Notes under the pieces: generated by a model
The model's database searches: none
What the model saw: only the letters and a program-made list of their open reading frames with translations
Told to the model about the DNA's origin: nothing
From: Listeria grayi DSM 20601
GTDB taxonomy: Bacteria; Bacillota; Bacilli; Lactobacillales; Listeriaceae
Reading direction: 5' to 3'
Length of the DNA stretch: 64,000 bases
NCBI RefSeq assembly: GCF_000148995.1
Contig: NZ_GL538352.1
Coordinates: 310,001-374,000, forward strand
Position numbers and translations under genes: made by a program
In this document: in pieces, positions 43,043 through 50,600 of the stretch
Layout of the letters: every line of letters begins with the position of its first letter
How positions within the stretch are numbered: the stretch's first letter is position 1

Positions 43043-43167
43043 TGCTATACTTCACGAAGGGCACTTAATCTTTGATAAAAATGGCCGTGTTTTTCCAAAT
43101 AATTTGACATATTTTGGTCAAATTTAGACACATTCTTTAATCAAAAATGCAAAAGGCCGTGTTTTTC
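43043..43167 (+). promoter_or_regulatory. Leader of the first Crp/Fnr-type regulator: extended -10, inverted repeat, direct repeats
   Basis: An extended -10 TGCTATACT is at 43043-43051. Downstream, GGCCGTGTTTTTC occurs twice (43083-43095 and 43155-43167). Between them is a perfect inverted repeat AATTTGAC (43101-43108), eight bases, GTCAAATT (43117-43124), which also contains TTGACA. It looks like an operator, possibly for the regulator that follows; a second promoter TTGGTC-16-TTTAAT may overlap it. Confidence 0.45.
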
Positions 43168-43203
43168 AGGTACTAAAATGAGAATGACAGGGAGGAAAAG
43201 AAG

Positions 43204-43893
43204 ATGCCATTTTTTGAAGAGAAGAAAGGAATTACTATACCACAAATTTTAGATGAACTAAAAGAAAACAGTTTTAACAACGCTTGGGTCGTAGAAAAGC
43301 GCATCAAGAAAAACACCGTATTAGTCAATAATACAAATTCACAGAATGTCGTTTTTGTAAATAATGGAATCCTCATTACACTTCTTGGGGATAAATATAA
43401 TAAAAAACACATTTTTGAATTTCACCGCCGTGATTCTGTTATTGGATTTGACTACATTATGAGTGACAATTTTTCCAATATGCAGTATGACATCAAGGCG
43501 CTGGAAGATTCTCATATTACCTTTGTAAATGGTGAGTTTTTGTTAAATTATTTATCTAATCGACCAACATTTATGGAGAAACTTACAAACAGTTTGGCGG
43601 AAAGGATTTTTTATATCAGCAACCGCCAGATGATGACGATCTACTCACGTGAAAGAAAGATCATCAATGGCTTAGTAGAATTGTGCCGACAGGTCGGCGA
43701 ACCGATCGATACGCGCAATTATCTGATCCCAGCGTGTATCAATAAAACGAATATCGCGGAATACTGCGGTGTAGATCGAAGTTATTTCTCTAAAGTTTAC
43801 CGTTTGCTAGAAGGAAATGGGGCAATCGAGTTGACACCCTCTAACAGCTTACTGATCGATATCGTCAAGCTGGAAGAAATCATGAATGAGTAG
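43204..43893 (+). CDS. Crp/Fnr-type transcriptional regulator (cluster regulator 1)
   Basis: 229 residues, similar in size and layout to Listeria PrfA-like Crp/Fnr proteins: an N-terminal beta-roll without recognisable cyclic-nucleotide residues (about 15-130), a long dimer helix (MEKLTNSLAERIFYISNRQMM) and a C-terminal winged helix whose HTH is NKTNIAEYCGVDRSYFSKVYRLLEGNGAIEL (about 178-208). No cysteine cluster for Fe-S binding. SD GGGAGGA. First gene of the accessory cluster with an operator-like leader, so autoregulation is likely. Confidence 0.8.
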   Translation: MPFFEEKKGITIPQILDELKENSFNNAWVVEKRIKKNTVLVNNTNSQNVVFVNNGILITLLGDKYNKKHIFEFHRRDSVIGFDYIMSDNFSNMQYDIKALEDSHITFVNGEFLLNYLSNRPTFMEKLTNSLAERIFYISNRQMMTIYSRERKIINGLVELCRQVGEPIDTRNYLIPACINKTNIAEYCGVDRSYFSKVYRLLEGNGAIELTPSNSLLIDIVKLEEIMNE

Positions 43894-44026
43894 CTAATGT
43901 CATTAAAAAGTCATAATTACGGACTAATCATTTGATGAATGTGCAAATAAGTTTGTAAATATATCGATAAAATAAGAATGCACTGGAAAATATCTTACTT
44001 TTGAGGAAGAGAAGGGAGGGGAAAAA

Positions 44027-44917
44027 ATGGATCTATTTGCAACCATTTGGCAGTTTATGCAACTGTTTTATCTGCTTCTTCCCGAAATAGTTCTAATTAT
44101 GGCTGGGTTTTTCCTAGTTAAATGGGTATTAGACCGCATGATCTTACATCATTTTGTGAAACTAGAACTGCTTACGTATGAAGTAGAGAAGCAAAATAAG
44201 CAATACGAAATGATGAAAGCAGAATTGCAGAAAGTGGCGGACATCCAAGACAAACAAGCTTCTTACCTACATTGGGGAGAACTTCAGAAACAACAGGAAG
44301 CATCGGTGTGGCTATCATTCCCATATCTATTGCACATCAAAATGATCGATCTGCTACCGCAATTCAACAAGCAGATGGAATGGTATAAGCAGTTGCTTGC
44401 AGAAAACAAAGTGGAACAGACCAAGCAACAGGAACCGAAACTAAAACTCGTCATCTCTCCGCTTCTTCGGATTCAGCGTCAGAAACTCAGCGAACGCTTG
44501 CAGGCCTTCCAAGCCGAACGACTCCTGTTTATGGAAGACTGTATTGAAGAGAATGACGGCTATCTGATTCATCTTCCAGCTATTTATCAGGCGGAAAAAT
44601 GGGCAGAACAGTTAGAAGAACAAAGTGAAACGGAAGCCTTCTTCTTAACACTGAAAAAAGACATCGATCAGACTAATTATCTGACAGCCGAGGAAAAGGA
44701 AGGCTTAGCGCAGTTTGCTGCATTTTATGAATCACAATGGGAATATATGAAGTCCATTTATATTGGCAAATTTGAAAATAGCACATCCTGTTATCTAACG
44801 GCTTATCAAAATGGAATGGAAGAATACTTACAAGATAAAGAGCCAATTGCGCCATATACATTGAGTTATTGGGAGGCAATATTGGAAGAGGAGAAAGGAA
44901 GAAAGGCATTTGCTTAA
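44027..44917 (+). CDS. Membrane-anchored coiled-coil protein of unknown family
   Basis: 296 residues, not recognised. One strong N-terminal membrane helix (about 17-38), then a heptad-like stretch KLELLTYEVEKQNKQYEMMKAELQKVADIQDKQ (45-80) and a largely helical, Gln/Glu-rich remainder with many aromatic residues, presumably cytoplasmic. SD GGGAGGGG seven to eight bases before ATG. It overlaps the next small membrane gene by eight bases, which couples their translation. The pair could form a membrane-bound complex with the Ig-like protein encoded next. Confidence 0.65.
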   Translation: MDLFATIWQFMQLFYLLLPEIVLIMAGFFLVKWVLDRMILHHFVKLELLTYEVEKQNKQYEMMKAELQKVADIQDKQASYLHWGELQKQQEASVWLSFPYLLHIKMIDLLPQFNKQMEWYKQLLAENKVEQTKQQEPKLKLVISPLLRIQRQKLSERLQAFQAERLLFMEDCIEENDGYLIHLPAIYQAEKWAEQLEEQSETEAFFLTLKKDIDQTNYLTAEEKEGLAQFAAFYESQWEYMKSIYIGKFENSTSCYLTAYQNGMEEYLQDKEPIAPYTLSYWEAILEEEKGRKAFA

Positions 44918-45272
44918 TAATCTATTGATTGCAATTGTGAGCTTAGCTGTTATTACTTATTGTGCTTTATACATTCGGCTCTTTTTCAGAACGACGCTAA
45001 CGAGAATAGATTTTTTCTTGATTGGCCCGTTAAAGAAGCACATGACTTTTTTTCAAACACACCATGCTGAAATGATTGCTCAGATCCGGCGTGTGTATAT
45101 CCACTACTTTTTATTCCTACTCAGCATTGATGTCTCCCTTTTCTTTAGACAGGAAAGTTGGGTATGGATCGTCTTGCTAGTTGTGATCGTTATGGCGATC
45201 CTCTGCTGGCGCGTAGACAAAAAATATGAGCAGATCATCAAGATGCGCGTGAAAGGGGAGATCCATAAATGA
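44910..45272 (+). CDS. Small multi-pass membrane protein, unknown family
   Basis: 120 residues from TTG at 44910 (AAAGGAAGAAAGG upstream). Predicted helices at about 4-26, 66-80 and 84-98, with a basic loop KKHMTFF...RRVYIH between the first two and a charged tail. Not recognised. Overlaps the preceding gene by eight bases and the following one by four (ATGA), so three genes are made as a tightly coupled set. Confidence 0.62.
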   Translation: MLNNLLIAIVSLAVITYCALYIRLFFRTTLTRIDFFLIGPLKKHMTFFQTHHAEMIAQIRRVYIHYFLFLLSIDVSLFFRQESWVWIVLLVVIVMAILCWRVDKKYEQIIKMRVKGEIHK

Positions 45273-47221
45273 AGGAAAAGAAAATACGCTTTTTGAATGA
45301 CCGTAATACTGAAACTGAAACAGCAGAAAAAACGGGCACGGTCATTCAAGGAGAACCGATCACGATCGAAAAAGGCACAAGTAGTGTCGACTGGTTGGAC
45401 TATGTGACTGCTTCCGATGCAGTAGATGGAGACATCACAGCACAAGTGAAGGTGAATGACAGTTTTGTTCATTTGAACGAAAGCGGTCAATACCTATTAG
45501 TTTATGAAGTAACTAACAGTCGGAAACAAACGACTTATAAAAGTATTTTAGTAACGGTTCAAGATAAAACGGAAGAGACACAAGAAATCTCAAAACCGCC
45601 TATTTTAGAAGATCTCCCTGATGAGCCAGAAAAAGAACTGGGCGAATTAGTCGAAGAGATCTATCAACATGAGGAACAAAAAGCAAATACGCTTGTAAAA
45701 GAACAAGAAGCTGATTATGCGGACGATCCGATTGAAGCATTCAGACAAGATGCTCGAGAAACGTCTTCCTCGGAACATAAAGAATTGCGTATCCCCAGCA
45801 ACAGTGAACCTGCTTTTCTCGAAAAACTTCTGACAGAAGGTATCCAGTTATCGTCCGGAGAATTGATCTGGCTCGATAAAGCGTATCTGCAAAAACACCA
45901 TTTTCAACTTGGAGAGCCGGGACGCTATTGGGTGCCGTATCGAACGCATCCAAATGAATTAGGGAATTCTCACTATGAAAGTCAGCCGGAGCATTGGCTG
46001 CTGATCATTGTCGGAAGAGAACGTCCTTTACTATACGCCAATGATATGGAAATCAAAGCGGGCACACCGCGAGCGCAAATCGATTGGCTTAAAGGCGTCA
46101 TCGCATTTGATCCATTTGATCAAAACATCACAGCAAAAATCAAATGCGAACCACAAATGGTATCGCTCAGCAAAGAAGGCCTATATCCTGTCACTTATCT
46201 GGTAACGAATTCAGCTGGGGTAACGACAACATTATACCGATTAGTAGCTGTCAAAGCAGAGCGTCCTACATTGAAAGTAGCGAGTTTGCAGATCGAAGCA
46301 GGTTCAGAGCCGCGAGATATTGATTGGTATAAGAGTATAACAGCCTACGATGTCGTCGATGGGAATATTGTTCAAAATTGTCAAGTGGACTACAGCAAAG
46401 TGAATTTTGAACAAGATGGCACCTATCCAATTGTTTATACCGTGCGGAACAGCAATGGTAAAGAACAAAAAGCATGGACTGAAGTTGAAGTAAATGCAGT
46501 AGAGCCAATTATTTCCGGCGAACCTTTTGAAGTGACGGCAGGAAGTTCCGTCCACGACATTGACTGGAAAGCCAATATCCATGTATATGATCCTGTCGAT
46601 CAAGATCTACTTGAAGAAGTAGAAGTGGATCTGGGAAATGTAGATATTTCCAAAGAAGGCCAATACGAAGTTCACTATAAAGTAGCTAATAGCAATCATA
46701 AAATAGGCGAGCTACGAATCCAAGTTTTTGTAAAAGCCGAAGTTCCGCATCTCCATTCCGATCCGATCACGATCACTGCAAACCGGATCATCGACTCGCG
46801 AATGGATTGGAAGCAAAATCTAATCGCGGAGGACAAAGTCGATGGCAATATCGCAGAGAAAGTACGCGTCGACTTTTCACAAATAGATCCGCAAGTGGAA
46901 GGAACGTATCAAATCTACTTTGAGGTAAGTAATTCTAATAATAAAACAGCCAAGATCGAAGTACCTGTTTTTGTAAAAGCAGAAGCACCAACGATCGTTG
47001 CCTCGCCGATCCATATGTCGCTTGGAACCGAAGTCGATCATTTCGACTGGCTGAACGGCGTCTTGGCAACGGATAAAGTCGATGGCGACATTACCACGAA
47101 TCTGACCGTGTTTTATCAGCAGGTCGACAGTAATACAGCAGGCGAATACACAGTTACGTATTTAGTAAGAAATTCTAATCATAAACAAGGCAGCCGCACA
47201 ATGGCTGTTAAAGTCCAATAG
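45269..47221 (+). CDS. Protein of tandem Ig-like (DUF5011-type) repeats without export signal
   Basis: 650 residues. Six clear bacterial Ig-like units, each with a pattern such as I-x-x-G-x(4)-D-W...A-x-D-x-V-D-G-x-I...G-x-Y-x-V-x-Y-x-V-x-N-S: one at about 23-97, and five in a row from about 252 to the end, plus a degenerate one near 180-248. Between the first and the degenerate unit lies an acidic, probably unstructured linker. The N-terminus (MKEKKIRFLNDRNTETET) is no signal peptide, and there is no membrane helix or sorting signal. The ATGA overlap with the preceding gene fixes the start. Either it stays inside or leaves by a non-classical route. Confidence 0.78.
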   Translation: MKEKKIRFLNDRNTETETAEKTGTVIQGEPITIEKGTSSVDWLDYVTASDAVDGDITAQVKVNDSFVHLNESGQYLLVYEVTNSRKQTTYKSILVTVQDKTEETQEISKPPILEDLPDEPEKELGELVEEIYQHEEQKANTLVKEQEADYADDPIEAFRQDARETSSSEHKELRIPSNSEPAFLEKLLTEGIQLSSGELIWLDKAYLQKHHFQLGEPGRYWVPYRTHPNELGNSHYESQPEHWLLIIVGRERPLLYANDMEIKAGTPRAQIDWLKGVIAFDPFDQNITAKIKCEPQMVSLSKEGLYPVTYLVTNSAGVTTTLYRLVAVKAERPTLKVASLQIEAGSEPRDIDWYKSITAYDVVDGNIVQNCQVDYSKVNFEQDGTYPIVYTVRNSNGKEQKAWTEVEVNAVEPIISGEPFEVTAGSSVHDIDWKANIHVYDPVDQDLLEEVEVDLGNVDISKEGQYEVHYKVANSNHKIGELRIQVFVKAEVPHLHSDPITITANRIIDSRMDWKQNLIAEDKVDGNIAEKVRVDFSQIDPQVEGTYQIYFEVSNSNNKTAKIEVPVFVKAEAPTIVASPIHMSLGTEVDHFDWLNGVLATDKVDGDITTNLTVFYQQVDSNTAGEYTVTYLVRNSNHKQGSRTMAVKVQ

Positions 47222-47240
47222 AAGAAAGTAGGAAAAAATA

Positions 47241-47480
47241 ATGACAAAAACAAATGCATGGAAACAAATCAAAGTAGGTATGATCGGGATTTTGTTAGTA
47301 AGCAGTTTATCCCTAGCAGCATGTTCCAATGATAAGAAAGAAACAAAAAAAGATACAAAACCAAAAACAGAACACAAAGTAAAATCGATCGAAAAGAAAT
47401 CCAACGCAGCAACAGTGAAAGTAGTACCTAAAAAAGAAGGTAAAAAAACAGAAAAGAAAAAACCAGCAAATAAAAAATAA
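47241..47480 (+). CDS. Lysine-rich small lipoprotein
   Basis: 79 residues. Signal peptide with a lipobox, LSLAAC (cleavage before Cys about 29), then 50 residues dominated by Lys with Thr, Glu and Pro (for example KKETKKDTKPKTEHKVKS, KKEGKKTEKKKPANKK) and no predicted fold. The strong positive charge on the outer face of the membrane could bind teichoic acids or other polyanions. SD GAAAGTAGGA-type, weak. Follows the Ig-repeat gene by 19 bases. Not a known family. Confidence 0.72.
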   Translation: MTKTNAWKQIKVGMIGILLVSSLSLAACSNDKKETKKDTKPKTEHKVKSIEKKSNAATVKVVPKKEGKKTEKKKPANKK

Positions 47481-47558
47481 TCGTTTGCCACAAATTGCTC
47501 GCAACACTTGAGTGATTTGTGTGAACTAAAATGATTGATAATATAGAAGATTACAAAA

Positions 47559-47591
47559 GAAGATGGAGAGTATCACGATACCTCCATCTTC
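47559..47591 (+). promoter_or_regulatory. Stable hairpin upstream of the giant surface protein gene
   Basis: GAAGATGGAG (47559-47568) pairs with CTCCATCTTC (47582-47591), and the interior GTATC/GATAC pair too, leaving almost no loop. Only a weak T-rich tract follows (TTCCGTATT). It may be a terminator of the upstream operon, an attenuator, or an mRNA-stabilising structure. Confidence 0.5.
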
Positions 47592-47643
47592 TTCCGTATT
47601 AAAACAGGCTGTAGTCATGTGAATGACAAAGGGAGGAAAAATA

Positions 47644-50600
47644 ATGAAAGCAAAAAAATACACCATTTGGGCCGTTACCATATTACTGCTTTTAAGCGTA
47701 TTTATTGCCTTAGCGAAACCGATCAATCATCTCTATACGCAAGTCAATACACAAAAGAGTGCAGATGCGGCGGAACCACCTTATTTTACTGGTGTGGAAG
47801 ATACGACAATTGAAAAAGGGTCGCTTTGGAGTCCATATCAAGGGGTTATAGCCCGAGATCCGGGTCAAAATAATGTCGATATCTCTGGCTACATTGAGGT
47901 AGAGGATAATGTGAAATCGAATAAATGGGGTACATACAAAGTTTACTATTCTGTTAAAAGTCCAAAGACAGGACTTGAAGCGACAGCTGAGCGAACGGTA
48001 AAAGTAGTGGTCTCAAGCGTTTCCAAAGCTACTTTGACAGTACCAGCTACAAAGGAGATCAAAAAAGGAGACGCCTTTTCCAATAAGATCGCGATGGAAG
48101 GAATCGTTGCGACAGACGGCGATGGCACTAATCTTGCCGCTCGTGTTTCTTGGGATTCCAGCAAACTGGATACGAATACTATTGGGAGTTACCCGGTTGT
48201 TTATAGTGTGACCGGACAAAATGGCCAAGAAGTGACAGCTGTTTCTACGATCAAGGTAGTAGAAGGCTCGAATGAAGTTATTGGAGATGCGACGATCGAA
48301 GCTTCTGACAAGACGGTCACAGAAGGGGACACATTCGATTATTATGAAGGTGTCAAAGCGTTCGATGGCGATGCGAAACATACGGATATCAGCGCTAATG
48401 TTAAACACCAAGGACGGGTCAATACGAACAGTCCCGGCAAATATCAGGTCATTTACCGGGTTACCGGAGCAAATGGGAATGAAGTGACGAAATCAATCAC
48501 AGTAACAGTAACAAAGAAACAAGAAACGATTACAAATGCGACGATCCAAGCATCTGACAAGACGATCACAGAAGGGGATACGTTTGATTATCTTAAAGAT
48601 GTTACGGCTAAAGACGGCGACGCGAAGCAGACAGATATTACTTCTAAATTAACATATCGGGGAACAGTCGATACTTCTAAACCAGGTAAATATACCATCA
48701 CTTATGAAGTTACTGGAGCGAACGGTAACAAAGTGACTCAAAATATTACAGTAACTGTCATTGCAAAACCAACTAATCTTGTTGATGCCACGATTTTTGC
48801 TAAAAACCAAACTGTCTATGTTGGTAGTACCTTTGATTATAAGAAAAACATCAGCGCTATCGACGGGGATGCAGCGAAAACGGATATTACTTCTAAAGTT
48901 ATTTACCAGGGAACAGTCAATATGTCTAGTCCGGGTGTGTATCCGATCACTTATAAAGTAACTGGAGCAAATGGAAATGAAGTCAGCAAAACGATTCAAG
49001 TAACAGTCATCTATAAAACTGGCGAACTATCGATCAGTAAAAAGTTGATCACAGCTACGGGAGAAGATTTCAAAGCAACAGCGGTCAATCCAGGAGATAC
49101 ACTTTATTATAAGATCACGGTTACAAATACAGTTGCCAACAGCGTAGTAGAAGCTGTAACTGTTAGTGATCAGCTTCCAGCAGGTTTGACTTATCAGGCT
49201 GACAGTTTGGAAGTGGATAATAAAAAAGTCGCAAATGCAGACTTAAAAGCAATTCATGTGGAAGATCTTTTAGGAAATAAAAGTCATCAGATCACTTTTG
49301 CCGCTAAAATAAATATGAACACCTCAGGAACAATCACAAACGTTGCTGGCGTTACAGGTAAAACGGTCGATAATAAACAATATGAAGCATCGACAGACGT
49401 ACGGAATCTCGAAAATGCGACGATCAATGCTAGCGATAAAGAAATCACAGTAGGGGATCCATTCGATTACAAGAAAGGGGTTACCGCTAAAGATGGTGAT
49501 CTGGCTCATACAGATATTACCGCCAAATTAACATACGACCAAAATGTCAATACTAGCAAAGCAGGCATTTACACGGTTACCTACAAAGTCACAGGTAAAA
49601 ATGGCGTGGAAGTCAAAAAGGCGATCAAAGTAACAGTAAAAGAGAAAGAAGTTCCTGTTACCAATGCGACCATTACCGCGAGCGACCGGACGATCGAATT
49701 GAACGAGTCATTCGACTACATGGCAGGAATAAAAGCCGTTGACGGCGACAAAGAAAAAACGGACATCACGAATAAAGTGACACATGAAGGAACGGTAGAT
49801 ACTTCCAAAGCAGGAAAATATACCGTTACCTACAAAGTAAAAGGCAAAAACAATAATGAAGTCAGCATTTCCATCAAAGTTACGGTAGTTGCTAAAAATG
49901 CCGTGATCACAGCTAATGACCGTTCCATTCAATTAGGACAGTCATTCGATCCGCTAAAAGAAGTACAAGCGAAAGATACAGATGGCTATCAAACGGATCT
50001 GACCTCAAAGATAAAAGTCAAAAGTAATAACGTCAATACCAATAAAACAGGAAAATATACTGTCATTTATGCCGTGACAGGTTCAAATGGGAATACCGTC
50101 GAAAAAACGATCCAGGTGACTGTCTTGCCAAAAGATGCTGAGATCATCGCAACCGACAAAACGATCCATCAGGGCGACGCTTTTGATCCAAAACAAGGCG
50201 TATCTGCCATCGATGGAGATGGAAACAATACAGATCTTACTGCAAAAATCACAATCGAAAAAAATACTGTCGATGTTTCCAAAGCAGGACAGTATGAAGT
50301 AACATACGGCGTTATCGGCTCTAGCAAAAACAAAGTGGTTAAAACAGTTAAGATCACTGTCATAGCCAACCAAGGGGATTTGACGATCACTAAAAAGGTC
50401 GAAAATGCTGCTGGGGAAGATTTAAATCAGCAGACGGTCATAGCTGGCGATGAGATCATTTACAAGATCAAAGTGAAAAATCCAATTGCTAATAGTGCCG
50501 TGCAACAAGTGGCATTAACGGACACCGTTCCAGCAGGAGCCGAGGTCCAAACCGATGCGGTTACTGTGAAAGGTACAAAAGCGACTCCGGTATGGAAAGG

